From contig CAIQQR010000038.1 of assembly GCA_903874055.1 (NCBI GenBank), forward strand, positions 1 through 49,759: DNA of 49,759 nucleotides, read 5' to 3'. The notes under the pieces were generated by a model. It was not told where the DNA came from. It saw nothing but the letters and a program-made list of their open reading frames with translations, and searched no databases. Below, one piece after another: positions 16,600-24,519 of the stretch. Both the position numbers and the translations under genes were made by a program. Position 1 is the first letter of the stretch. Each line of letters starts with the position of its first letter. The stretch comes from an uncultured Bacteroidota bacterium (lineage in GTDB: Bacteria; Bacteroidota; Bacteroidia; Chitinophagales; Chitinophagaceae).

Positions 16600-17370
16600 A
16601 TGTCAAGGTTATCTGAATTATTTAAGAAACAAAATAAACGTGTATTGAATGTGTATTGCACTGCTGGTTTTCCGCAGCTCAATAGTACTTTGCAAGTAAT
16701 GGAAAGTTTGCAAGCAAATGGTGCAAATATTATTGAATTAGGAATGCCTTATAGTGACCCTTTGGCAGATGGGGAAGTAATACAATCAAGTGGCAATGTA
16801 GCATTAGCAAACGGAATGACTATTGAAACCTTATTTGAGCAATTATCAACAATGCGCAATAGCATTCATATCCCAGTAGTATTAATGGGTTATATGAATC
16901 CTATTTTACAATATGGTTTTGAAGCATTTTGTAAAAAAGCAAAGGCAGTAGGTGTGGACGGTTTAATTTTGCCCGACCTTCCTTTGTTTGAGTTTGAACA
17001 TTTATATGGAAAAACCATTCAAGATAATAGTTTAGATTTTATTTTTTTAGTGACGCCAGAAACACCTGAAGATAGATTAAGAAAATTAGATGCTTTAAGT
17101 AGTGGATTTTTATATGCAGTAAGTTCATCGGCAACTACTGGTAAGGATAAAGATTTTTCAAAAGTGGCAGGGTACTTGCAAAAGTTACAAGCCATGAATT
17201 TAAAAAATCCTGTATTAGTTGGTTTTGGAATAAAGGATAAAGAAACTTTTGAAGCAGTATGTGCTTACTCCAATGGTGCTATCATTGGCTCTGCTTATAT
17301 CAATGCCTTGTCAAAAGGGACTGATGTAAATGAAACTACCGAACAATTTTTAAAAGCTGTTTTAAACTAA
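16600..17370 (+). CDS. trpA: Tryptophan synthase alpha chain
   Basis: TrpA splits indole-glycerol phosphate to indole, which is channelled to TrpB. The catalytic Glu46 (IELGMPYSDPLADG) and Asp57 are in place. FLVTPETPEDR and VSSSATTGKD carry the usual loop region, and GFGIKDKETF supplies the phosphate-binding turn. The length is 256 aa. It is the last trp gene; only 36 A/T-rich bases separate it from hisH, and I find no terminator or promoter box in them. Confidence 0.96.
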   Translation: MSRLSELFKKQNKRVLNVYCTAGFPQLNSTLQVMESLQANGANIIELGMPYSDPLADGEVIQSSGNVALANGMTIETLFEQLSTMRNSIHIPVVLMGYMNPILQYGFEAFCKKAKAVGVDGLILPDLPLFEFEHLYGKTIQDNSLDFIFLVTPETPEDRLRKLDALSSGFLYAVSSSATTGKDKDFSKVAGYLQKLQAMNLKNPVLVGFGIKDKETFEAVCAYSNGAIIGSAYINALSKGTDVNETTEQFLKAVLN

Positions 17371-17406
17371 TTAAAAAAAATTTGATTTAGTAATTTAAAA
17401 GAATAA

Positions 17407-17997
17407 ATGAGTTTAGTAATTATACAATATAATGCGGGTAACATTCAGTCAGTGCTATATGCATTGGAGCGATTAGGTGTGCAGGCAACTGTTACAGATA
17501 ATTTGGATGCAATACAAACAGCAGACAAAGTGATATTTCCAGGAGTGGGAGAAGCTAGTACAGCCATGGAATATTTACAAGAAAGAGGGTTGGATAAAAT
17601 AATCAAAAATTTAAAACAACCGGTATTAGGTATTTGTTTAGGGATGCAATTAATGTGTACTTATTCAGAGGAAAATGATACGAATTGTTTAGGCATATTT
17701 GAAGAACAGGTAAAATTATTTAAGCCCAATGAAGCAACAATAAAGGTTCCTCAAATAGGATGGAATACAATTACTAACTTAAAATCTAATTTATTTAAAG
17801 GAGTAAGTGATGAAATCTTTACTTATTTTGTACATGGCTATTATGCAGCATTAGGCGAACATACCATTGCTACTACCAATTATATTCAACCTTATAGTAG
17901 TGCATTGCATAAGGATAATTTTTATGGGGTACAGTTTCATCCAGAAAAATCTGCGAAAGTAGGTGAGCAAATTCTTCAAAACTTTTTAAGCTTATAG
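17407..17997 (+). CDS. hisH: Imidazole glycerol phosphate synthase, glutaminase subunit
   Basis: HisH supplies ammonia from glutamine to HisF. The triad is Cys77 (LGICLGMQ), His178 and Glu180 (FHPEKS), and FPGVGEASTAM is the oxyanion region. The length of 196 aa is typical. This gene resumes the his operon after the trp block. Because the trp operon runs straight into it with no visible promoter, its expression should depend on the trp promoter and attenuator and on whatever his transcription passes the trp terminator. It is two bases from hisA. Confidence 0.96.
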   Translation: MSLVIIQYNAGNIQSVLYALERLGVQATVTDNLDAIQTADKVIFPGVGEASTAMEYLQERGLDKIIKNLKQPVLGICLGMQLMCTYSEENDTNCLGIFEEQVKLFKPNEATIKVPQIGWNTITNLKSNLFKGVSDEIFTYFVHGYYAALGEHTIATTNYIQPYSSALHKDNFYGVQFHPEKSAKVGEQILQNFLSL

Positions 17998-17999
17998 TA

Positions 18000-18713
18000 A
18001 TGCAAATAATTCCAGCAATAGATTTAATAGAAGGCAAATGCGTACGCTTAACGGAAGGGGACTATGCGCAAAAGAAAATATACAATGAAGATCCTTTGGA
18101 AGTAGCAAAAGCTTTTGAAGGTATTGGCCTCATGCGTTTACATTTGGTAGACTTAGATGGCGCCAAAGCTGGCGAAGTAGTGAATTGGAAAGTGCTAGAA
18201 AAAATCGCCAATCAAACAAGTTTGAAAATTGATTTTGGGGGAGGAATTAAAAAAGAAAGCACCTTAAAATCAGTATTGGATTCGGGAGCAGCTTATGCAA
18301 CTATTGGTAGCTTGGCGGTGAAAAATAGAAATTTGTTTGAAGAATGGATAGCGCGTTTTGGTGCGGCGGTTTTTATGCTAGGTGCGGATGTATTTGAAGA
18401 AAAAATTGCAATTGGGGGTTGGTTGGAAAAAACAGATATCGACGTATATACATTTATGCAATCGTACCTAAATAAAGGTTTGATGCAAATGTTTTGTACG
18501 GATATTCAAAAGGACGGAAAGTTGCAAGGTCCTTCAATTAATTTGTATAAAAAAATCATTGCTAAATTTCCACCCTTGCAATTAATAGCAAGTGGTGGTG
18601 TTAGTAATTTGCAGGATTTAATAGACCTCCGAGAAATAGGATGTGCTGCAGCCATCGTGGGTAAGGCCATTTATGAAAACAGAATTAGTTTAGACGAATT
18701 AAGTAAATTTTAA
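18000..18713 (+). CDS. hisA: ProFAR isomerase
   Basis: HisA isomerises the ProFAR aminoaldose to the ketose PRFAR. It is a two-fold repeated beta/alpha barrel with catalytic Asp8 (IPAIDLIEGKCVRL) and Asp130 (MLGADV), plus phosphate loops FGGGIKKEST and ASGGVSNLQDL. The length of 237 aa is normal. It is separated from hisH by two bases and from hisF by 22. Confidence 0.96.
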   Translation: MQIIPAIDLIEGKCVRLTEGDYAQKKIYNEDPLEVAKAFEGIGLMRLHLVDLDGAKAGEVVNWKVLEKIANQTSLKIDFGGGIKKESTLKSVLDSGAAYATIGSLAVKNRNLFEEWIARFGAAVFMLGADVFEEKIAIGGWLEKTDIDVYTFMQSYLNKGLMQMFCTDIQKDGKLQGPSINLYKKIIAKFPPLQLIASGGVSNLQDLIDLREIGCAAAIVGKAIYENRISLDELSKF

Positions 18714-18735
18714 AAGTCTTTTTTAAAAGTAAATC

Positions 18736-19494
18736 ATGTTAACAAAAAGAATCATACCCTGCTTAGATATCAAAGACGGCCGAACGGTGAAGGGTGTTAA
18801 TTTTGAGCAAATCCGAGATGCGGGTGATCCTATTGAATTGGGTGCTTTTTATGCGGAGCAAGGAGCAGATGAATTGGTATTTTTAGATATTACAGCTACC
18901 GTTGAAAAACGTAAAACATTAAGTGAGTTAGTTAATAAAATTGCACATAAAATAAATATTCCTTTTACTGTGGGCGGTGGTATAAAAACCGAAGAAGATG
19001 TGCGTATTCTTTTGCAAAGTGGGGCGGATAAAATTTCAGTGAACACTGCTGCATTTCTAGACCCTACTATTATCAATCGATTTGCAAAAAATTTTGGTAG
19101 TCAATGTGTAGTATTAGCTATTGATGCTAAATGTGAAGAGGACAATAATTGGTATGTATATTTAAATGGAGGGCGTAATAAAACGAATAAGTTAGTTACC
19201 GAATGGGCAAAAGAAGCAGTTGATTTGGGGATAGGTGAAATATTGTTAACCTCTATGAATCATGATGGAACTAAACAAGGTTTTGCTTTGGATATTACAG
19301 CGCAATTAGGGGAAACATTGCCCGTTCCTATCATTGCTTCGGGTGGTGGTGGAAATGAGCAACATTTTTATGATGTTTTTACAAAGGGAAAAGCGGATGC
19401 TGCCTTGGCTGCAAGTATTTTCCATTATAAGGAAGTTGCGATACCTGATTTAAAACAATACCTACATCAAAAAGGCATTGCCATAAGATTATAA
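18736..19494 (+). CDS. hisF: Imidazole glycerol phosphate synthase, cyclase subunit
   Basis: HisF uses HisH's ammonia to turn PRFAR into imidazole glycerol phosphate and AICAR, the latter recycled to purines. The two catalytic aspartates are Asp11 ([16 protein letters not shown]) and Asp130 (VLAIDAK). The phosphate loops [11 protein letters not shown] and [13 protein letters not shown] are both present. The length is 252 aa. It follows hisA as in most his operons. Confidence 0.97.
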   Translation: MLTKRIIPCLDIKDGRTVKGVNFEQIRDAGDPIELGAFYAEQGADELVFLDITATVEKRKTLSELVNKIAHKINIPFTVGGGIKTEEDVRILLQSGADKISVNTAAFLDPTIINRFAKNFGSQCVVLAIDAKCEEDNNWYVYLNGGRNKTNKLVTEWAKEAVDLGIGEILLTSMNHDGTKQGFALDITAQLGETLPVPIIASGGGGNEQHFYDVFTKGKADAALAASIFHYKEVAIPDLKQYLHQKGIAIRL

Positions 19495-19513
19495 ACATTT
19501 ATTAATTTCAATT

Positions 19514-20122
19514 ATGAATATCAATTTTTCAAAATACGCGGATGGTCTAGTGCCTGCTATTGTACAGGATGCCAATACAAAAGCCGTATTAATGATGGGC
19601 TTTATGAATCAAGAGGCAGTGGATGCTACTTTGTCTCAACAAAAAGTTACTTTTTATAGCAGGTTAAAATCAAGATTATGGACCAAAGGAGAAGAGAGCG
19701 GTAACTTTTTAAGTTTCGTGAGTATGTCCATAGATTGTGACAATGATACTTTGTTAATTCAAGCCAATCCACTTGGACCTGTTTGCCATAATGGTACAGA
19801 TACTTGTTGGGGAAGCTCCAATATACCATCCAACACTAATTTTTTAAATACGTTGGAAGGGGTTATTGCACAAAGAAAATCAGCAGCAGCAGATACCTCT
19901 TATGTGGCTAGTTTATTTGCCAAAGGCATTAATAAAATTGCACAAAAAGTAGGAGAGGAAGCAGTGGAAGTAGTAATTGAAGCAAAGGATAATAATGAAG
20001 AGCTATTTCTTGACGAATCTGCCGATTTATTATTCCATTACCTAATATTATTACAAGCTAAGGGGTACACTTTAAGCGATGTTGTAAAGGTATTGTCAGA
20101 TAGACATGCTTCAAAAGAGTAA
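19514..20122 (+). CDS. hisI: Bifunctional phosphoribosyl-AMP cyclohydrolase / phosphoribosyl-ATP pyrophosphatase
   Basis: This is the fused HisIE protein, steps two and three of the pathway. Residues 1 to about 105 are the zinc- and magnesium-dependent cyclohydrolase, with ligand cysteines Cys75, Cys91 and Cys98 (DCDND, CHNGTDTCWG). Residues about 112-202 are the MazG-like pyrophosphatase with KVGEEAVEVVIEA and the acidic DESADLLFHYLILL helix. With it, every histidine enzyme from HisG to HisD is encoded in the window. It ends the supraoperon; no strong terminator follows, only a poor bulged GTACTA/TAGTAC hairpin (20126-20151). Confidence 0.97.
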   Translation: MNINFSKYADGLVPAIVQDANTKAVLMMGFMNQEAVDATLSQQKVTFYSRLKSRLWTKGEESGNFLSFVSMSIDCDNDTLLIQANPLGPVCHNGTDTCWGSSNIPSNTNFLNTLEGVIAQRKSAAADTSYVASLFAKGINKIAQKVGEEAVEVVIEAKDNNEELFLDESADLLFHYLILLQAKGYTLSDVVKVLSDRHASKE

Positions 20123-20152
20123 TTGGTACTATTAAAAATGGCTTTTAGTACT

Positions 20153-20160
20153 TATATTTG
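20153..20160 (+). promoter_or_regulatory. -7 element for the TlpA-like gene
   Basis: TATATTTG is a perfect TAnnTTTG box 55 bases before the ATG at 20216. No TTG lies at the ideal 17-23 bases upstream (the nearest is 27 bases away), so the match rests on the -7 box alone. Confidence 0.45.
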
Positions 20161-20215
20161 AATTATACTTGTGTTGATTTGGTAACTCAAACGCACAAAA
20201 ACATAAATACAAAAC

Positions 20216-21307
20216 ATGAAAAAAATAACACTAGGATTTTTCGCATTGTTGTCTATTGGACAGTTGAGTGCACAGAAATTAAGCATAAATGGTAATTTAA
20301 AAAACTTACCAGATGGAACGTCCATTAAATTAATTGACGGTATGGCGAATAAGCCCGTTGACTCGGCTAAATCAGTTGACGGAAAATTTACTATTGGTGC
20401 AAAAGTTGAAAATCCAAGCATTTATGTTTTACTATTTACGCCCGCAAATGGACAGCCTGCGCAAATACCTGTATTTGTTGGAAATGATCAATTGGATATT
20501 CAAGGAGATTTAAGAGAGGCACCATCCATGCAGTTTAAGGGTTCAGCAACTCAGGATTTATACCTTACTTACATGAAAATTTTGACTCCTAAAATTCAAA
20601 GTTTAATGTTAGATAAATCAATGACAGGATCTCCAGCAAGTGCAGTGGCAAAGGATTCTCTAATGAAAGAAGTAACATCAAAAGAGACTGATTTAACTAA
20701 TACTTTAACAGGTTTATTAAAAGCTAACAATCAATCTCAGGTTTCAACTTTATTTTTAATACAATGCACTAATTTTGTTCCTTATGTCAAGGATCATCTT
20801 GGTGATTTATATGCATTGTTAGATGGCCCAGCTAAAAAAGGACCATTTGCAGATTTAATTGAAAAATCAGTACAATCTGCTGGGTTGGGTAAAGTGGGTT
20901 CGGTTTTGCCAGAGTTCAAACAAAATGACGTAAATGGAAAATCTGTAAGCTTAAGTTCGTTAAAAGGCAAATATGTATTGATTGATTTTTGGGCTAGTTG
21001 GTGTGGACCATGTAGAGCAGAAAATCCTAATGTTGTAAAAGCATTTAATGCATATAAGGCAAAAGGCTTTACGGTGTTAGGTGTTTCATTGGATCAGGAT
21101 AAGTCTAAGTGGTTAGAAGCAATCAAGAAAGACGGCTTAGCTTGGACGCATGTAAGTGATTTAAAATATTGGAACAATGAAGTGGCTGTTAAATTTGGTA
21201 TTCAAAGTATCCCTGCTAATTTTTTGATTGATCCAAATGGAGTAGTAATTGGAAAAGATTTAAGAGGAGAGGACTTGGAGAAAATTTTAGCTGCTAATAT
21301 TAAATAG
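20216..21307 (+). CDS. Exported TlpA-like thioredoxin-fold protein with N-terminal DUF4369-like domain
   Basis: A signal peptide (ending LSAQ, residue 20) precedes a beta-rich domain of about 100 residues of the DUF4369 type (NGNLKNLPDGTSIKLIDG...), a helical middle and a C-terminal TlpA/ResA thioredoxin domain from about 227. The redox motif is Trp-Cys263-Gly-Pro-Cys266. Such proteins reduce or exchange disulfides in the periplasm, often for cytochrome c maturation or general protein quality control; the partner is unknown. This architecture is very common in Bacteroidota. It appears to have its own promoter after the his genes and ends at a shared terminator. Confidence 0.9.
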   Translation: MKKITLGFFALLSIGQLSAQKLSINGNLKNLPDGTSIKLIDGMANKPVDSAKSVDGKFTIGAKVENPSIYVLLFTPANGQPAQIPVFVGNDQLDIQGDLREAPSMQFKGSATQDLYLTYMKILTPKIQSLMLDKSMTGSPASAVAKDSLMKEVTSKETDLTNTLTGLLKANNQSQVSTLFLIQCTNFVPYVKDHLGDLYALLDGPAKKGPFADLIEKSVQSAGLGKVGSVLPEFKQNDVNGKSVSLSSLKGKYVLIDFWASWCGPCRAENPNVVKAFNAYKAKGFTVLGVSLDQDKSKWLEAIKKDGLAWTHVSDLKYWNNEVAVKFGIQSIPANFLIDPNGVVIGKDLRGEDLEKILAANIK

Positions 21308-21338
21308 TATTTATCAAGTTTAGCAAATTCATAGCATT

Positions 21339-21370
21339 AAAAAAGCCCTAAATTATTTTAGGGCTTTTTT
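21339..21370. terminator. Bidirectional terminator between the TlpA-like and Spx-like genes
   Basis: A 14-bp perfect stem has arms AAAAAAGCCCTAAA (21339-21352) and TTTAGGGCTTTTTT (21357-21370). Both strands carry a terminal T run. The stop codon of the minus-strand gene (21353-21355) lies in the loop. Confidence 0.9.
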
Positions 21371-21703
21371 ATATTCAGTTTCATCAAAACCAATTACTAG
21401 TACTTTTCCTCCCTCTTCTATTAATGGCCTACGAATTACAGATGTTTTTTCCATCATTAAATCAATGGCTGCTTTTTGATTGGTAATAGTTTCTTGAAGC
21501 TCTTTAGGTAATTGCTTCCAAGTAGTCCCTTTCTTATTAATTAAAGCTTCCCATCCAATTTGTTTTGACCATGTAGTAAGTTGAGTAGTTGTAATGCCTT
21601 TCTTTTTATAATCGTGAAATTCAAATGCCACTTTATTGGCTTTTAACCAATCTAATGCTTTTTTAACGGTATTGCAGTTAGGTATTGCGTAAACAGTTTT
21701 CAT
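21353..21703 (-). CDS. Spx/ArsC-like thioredoxin-fold protein (YffB type)
   Basis: A 116-aa member of the ArsC/Spx/YffB family. The single N-terminal cysteine motif PNCNTVKKALDWLK corresponds to the YffB CDTIKKA site, and the family RRPLIEEGGKVLVIGFDE segment follows. Arsenate reductases need further cysteines or an Arg triad in a different arrangement, and Spx regulators usually have CxxC, so neither function should be assigned. YffB-like proteins have been linked to glutathione-dependent chemistry, unproven here. It is the last of four minus-strand genes, 16 bases after its neighbour. Confidence 0.85.
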   Translation of the reverse strand: MKTVYAIPNCNTVKKALDWLKANKVAFEFHDYKKKGITTTQLTTWSKQIGWEALINKKGTTWKQLPKELQETITNQKAAIDLMMEKTSVIRRPLIEEGGKVLVIGFDETEYKKALK

Positions 21704-21719
21704 AAAAATTTCTAATATT

Positions 21720-22223
21720 TTATTTGATATATTTTTTCCCTAACCAACTTTCGCTAATAGGTTGCATCCATTTTGTTTCCATCTCGGCTTTATTTGCGAC
21801 TAAGTTGTTAAAGTATAAAGTATCTTTTTGTAATATGCCATTTTCCAATGCATAAGCTACCTGTGCCATGGGGATTGTTTGCACTTTGTCTTTTACCCAG
21901 AAAGCCAATAGCTCTCTGTTAAACATTTGCACCCCCGTCATTTTTTCAATATCCTTTATTACATGTACCGAACTATCTGTACTACATCCGCCCACTGTTG
22001 TGTATGATTCATCAGCCATTAAAACAATAAATTGACCATATAAAGCGGTTCCAAATCCTTTTACTGGAGCGCCATGACTTTTCCAGATAGCCGTAAAATT
22101 CTCAAGCAATGATTCTATTTGAAAAATCTCACTCATCGTAAAGGTTCGGTTGGCTTGATATATCCACAATTTAGATTGAGGATGAAAATTGGAAGGCAAA
22201 ATGTTTGCTAATTCTACAGTCAT
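21720..22223 (-). CDS. Conserved Bacteroidota protein of unknown function
   Basis: This 167-aa soluble protein has no signal peptide or membrane segment. From memory it resembles a family widely labelled ABC transporter ATPase in Bacteroidota genomes, with the pattern LWIYQANRTFT, W...HG.P, QFIVLMADES and GCSTDSSVHVIKDIE. No Walker A, Walker B or ABC signature is visible, so that label looks wrong and I give no function. The strict GCSTDSS cysteine/serine motif around residue 80 could be a functional site. It sits between the CCG-domain Fe-S protein and the Spx-like protein, suggesting a link to redox metabolism (inference). Confidence 0.72.
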   Translation of the reverse strand: MTVELANILPSNFHPQSKLWIYQANRTFTMSEIFQIESLLENFTAIWKSHGAPVKGFGTALYGQFIVLMADESYTTVGGCSTDSSVHVIKDIEKMTGVQMFNRELLAFWVKDKVQTIPMAQVAYALENGILQKDTLYFNNLVANKAEMETKWMQPISESWLGKKYIK

Positions 22224-22245
22224 TTGATAAAAATTTAATTGTTAT

Positions 22246-23025
22246 TTATGCTATTGCTTTTGCTATTATTTCGGCAATATCTAAAACTTCCATGTTTACT
22301 TGTTCTTCTCTATTTTTGATTCCATCGCTTAGCATTGTGTTACAAAAAGGGCAAGCACTTGCTACAAAATCGGCTTTGGTTTCAATGGCTTCATCTGCAC
22401 GTTCGGCATTGATTCTTTTTTCTCCTTTTTCTTCTTCTTTAAACATTTGCGCACCTCCTGCTCCACAACATAATCCCTTGGATTTACATCTTTTCATTTC
22501 GCGTAATTCCATGTCTAAACTTTCTAGTACTTTTCGAGGTGCTTCGTAAATTTCATTCGCTCTCCCTAAATAACAACTGTCATGATAACTTATGGATTTT
22601 CCTTTCCACTCATTACTATCCGTGAATTTAATTTTCCCTTGTTCAATCAATTCTTGTAAAAAGGTGGTATGGTGAATTACATCATAGACGCCCCCAAGTA
22701 CGGGGTATTCATTTTTTAAAGTGTTAAAACAATGCGGGCAAGTAGTTACAATTTTTTTGATTCCGTACCCATTTAATATTTGAATATTTTGGTAGGCCAT
22801 CATTTGAAACATAAATTCATTGCCAGCTCTACGTGCAGGATCTCCTGTACAAGCTTCCTCTTTACCTAAAATGGCATAGGATACACCTGCTTTATCTAAA
22901 ATGGTCGCAAAAGCACGGGTTATTTTTTGAGCTCTTTGGTCAAAACTACCAGCACAACCCACCCAAAACAAAACCTCGGGTTGTTCGCCTCTTGCCATGA
23001 ATTCAGCCATTGTATTTACTTTCAT
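22246..23025 (-). CDS. CCG-domain (Fe-S)-binding protein, HdrB/GlpC/LldE-like
   Basis: The 259-aa protein carries two cysteine-rich CCG domains like those of heterodisulfide reductase subunit B, GlpC and LldE. The first has Cys24, Cys59 and Cys96-x-x-Cys99 (TTCPHC); the second has Cys151, Cys186-Cys187-Gly (LCCGAGG) and Cys225-x-x-Cys228 (ACPFC). These domains bind an iron-sulfur cluster at which electrons meet the substrate. The preceding gene encodes a membrane protein with two 4Fe-4S clusters, a natural partner. The actual electron donor and acceptor cannot be told from sequence. Confidence 0.88.
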   Translation of the reverse strand: MKVNTMAEFMARGEQPEVLFWVGCAGSFDQRAQKITRAFATILDKAGVSYAILGKEEACTGDPARRAGNEFMFQMMAYQNIQILNGYGIKKIVTTCPHCFNTLKNEYPVLGGVYDVIHHTTFLQELIEQGKIKFTDSNEWKGKSISYHDSCYLGRANEIYEAPRKVLESLDMELREMKRCKSKGLCCGAGGAQMFKEEEKGEKRINAERADEAIETKADFVASACPFCNTMLSDGIKNREEQVNMEVLDIAEIIAKAIA

Positions 23026-23068
23026 AATTTCTTTTTTATACTACCGTATGATAATATTTTTCTAGATA

Positions 23069-24343
23069 TTAGCTTTGAGCTGTCCAAGCATCTCTGTCAT
23101 CAGGAGCAAATTTCCAAGGAGCAAAATTATTTTCAATATTACTAAACATTCCATTCCATTCGGAAGGAGCATTGCTTTCTTCCATGATCAATGATCTTCT
23201 TAATTCAATGATAATATCTAAAGGAGAAATGCTCACTGGGCATTCTTCCACACATGCATTACAAGTAGTACAGGCTCTTAGTTCTTCAACACTAATATAG
23301 TCGTGTAACAATGATTTTCCGTCGTCTAAAAATGTGTTGTTCTTATCAATATTTTTACCCACTTCTTCCAATCTATCTCTTGTAGCCATCATTATTTTAC
23401 GAGGGCTTAATAATTTTCCAGTTGTATTCGAAGGGCAAGCTTCACTGCATCTCCCACACTCGGTACAACTATAAGCGTCCATTAAATTTTTCCAGCTTAA
23501 ATCCATTACATCTTTGGCACCAAATTTTTCAGGAGCTGCTGCGTTGGTAGGAGCTAATGCTGGCTGCATGGCGTACAATACCTCGTTTTGAATAGACACC
23601 ATATTATGCATTTGTCCTTTTGGCAATAAGGATGCATAATAAGCATTAGGGAAAGCCAAAATAATATGTAAATGTTTTGAATAAGGCAGGTAATTCATAA
23701 AGGCATAAATACCTAAAATATGAAGCCACCATGCCGAATGTTCAATAATACTTAATTGGGTTTCCGAAAATTCTTTTAGCAATGGTTGGATATGCGAGGA
23801 AATGATGAAGCTACTTTTTGTATCCGCCGCATTCATAATTAAAAATAAACTCATTAAAACAATTTCGGCTATTAAAATAGCATTGGCATCGGAGCGTGGC
23901 CAGCCTTTCAAATCCTTGCTGATAAATCTTTTTAATCGAACAATATTTCTTCTTGAAAAAAATACAATACAAGCAATTAATACTAGGGCTGCTAAAATTT
24001 CAAAACTATTAATTAGGAAGTCATAAAATGAACCTAGGAAATGGGAAAATAATCTGTGGTTGCCTGTTATGCCGTCAACAATAATTTCAAGTAATTCAAT
24101 ATTGATAATGATGAATCCTACGTAAACAATGATATGTAAAATTGCTACCAAAGGATTACGGAACATTTTCTTTTGGCCTAGGGCTAAAAACAAAACATGC
24201 TTCCACCTTTTGCCTGGCTGGTCGCTAAGGTTCACCTCTTTTCCTATTGCAATATTTCGTTTTATCGCTAGCAATTGCTTGCTAAATAAGAATAATGCAA
24301 TAATGGTTACTACGCTAAATAAAAGCTCCGAAATGATGGCCAT
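23069..24343 (-). CDS. Membrane-bound 4Fe-4S dicluster protein, HdrE/HdrC-like fusion
   Basis: The N-terminal half (about residues 1-240 from the chosen ATG) has several membrane segments resembling the b-type-haem NarI/HdrE fold. The C-terminal half has two ferredoxin-type sites, CTECGRCSEACP (about 292-303) and CTTCNACVEECP (about 352-365), as in HdrC. It probably moves electrons between the quinone pool and the CCG-domain protein encoded 43 bases downstream. I chose the ATG at 24343 (424 aa); the longer frame starts with a TTG at 24379 that falls inside the -7 promoter box, so it cannot be on the mRNA. It heads a four-gene operon. Confidence 0.87.
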   Translation of the reverse strand: MAIISELLFSVVTIIALFLFSKQLLAIKRNIAIGKEVNLSDQPGKRWKHVLFLALGQKKMFRNPLVAILHIIVYVGFIIINIELLEIIVDGITGNHRLFSHFLGSFYDFLINSFEILAALVLIACIVFFSRRNIVRLKRFISKDLKGWPRSDANAILIAEIVLMSLFLIMNAADTKSSFIISSHIQPLLKEFSETQLSIIEHSAWWLHILGIYAFMNYLPYSKHLHIILAFPNAYYASLLPKGQMHNMVSIQNEVLYAMQPALAPTNAAAPEKFGAKDVMDLSWKNLMDAYSCTECGRCSEACPSNTTGKLLSPRKIMMATRDRLEEVGKNIDKNNTFLDDGKSLLHDYISVEELRACTTCNACVEECPVSISPLDIIIELRRSLIMEESNAPSEWNGMFSNIENNFAPWKFAPDDRDAWTAQS

Positions 24344-24376
24344 ATTGTTTGTTTGAAATTGCTTTAGGTTTCCATA

Positions 24377-24384
24377 CAAATTTA
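24377..24384 (-). promoter_or_regulatory. -7 element of the Fe-S redox operon
   Basis: Read on the minus strand, 24384-24377 is TAAATTTG, a perfect TAnnTTTG. It predicts a transcript start near 24372 and a 5' UTR of about 30 bases before the ATG at 24343. No good -33 TTG is seen. Confidence 0.5.
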
Positions 24385-24519
24385 TACCATTTAGAACTTG
24401 AATGCCTCTAATTTTTTATTAATTAATACACATTAAAACTAATGGGTATTTTAGTCGATATTTTAAGGGGAATTATTTAATTTGCCATGTATTCCCAATA
24501 AGTATTAAATAGTTCTAAA

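Noticed and set aside
14694-18713. Shared PriA-type isomerase for both pathways
   Set aside because: Separate, complete trpF (Cys9/Asp137) and hisA (Asp8/Asp130) are both present.
20123-20152. Terminator at the end of the supraoperon
   Set aside because: The GTACTA/TAGTAC hairpin is bulged and has no T run, so read-through into the TlpA-like gene remains possible; not called.
21353-21703. Arsenate reductase arsC
   Set aside because: Only the YffB-type single-cysteine motif is present, with no other ars genes nearby.
21720-22223. ABC transporter ATPase label for the 167-aa protein
   Set aside because: No Walker A, Walker B or LSGGQ-like motif is present and the protein is too short for an ABC ATPase.
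24344-24379. Longer HdrE-like protein starting at 24379
   Set aside because: The start would be a TTG inside the -7 box TAAATTTG, which would not be transcribed.
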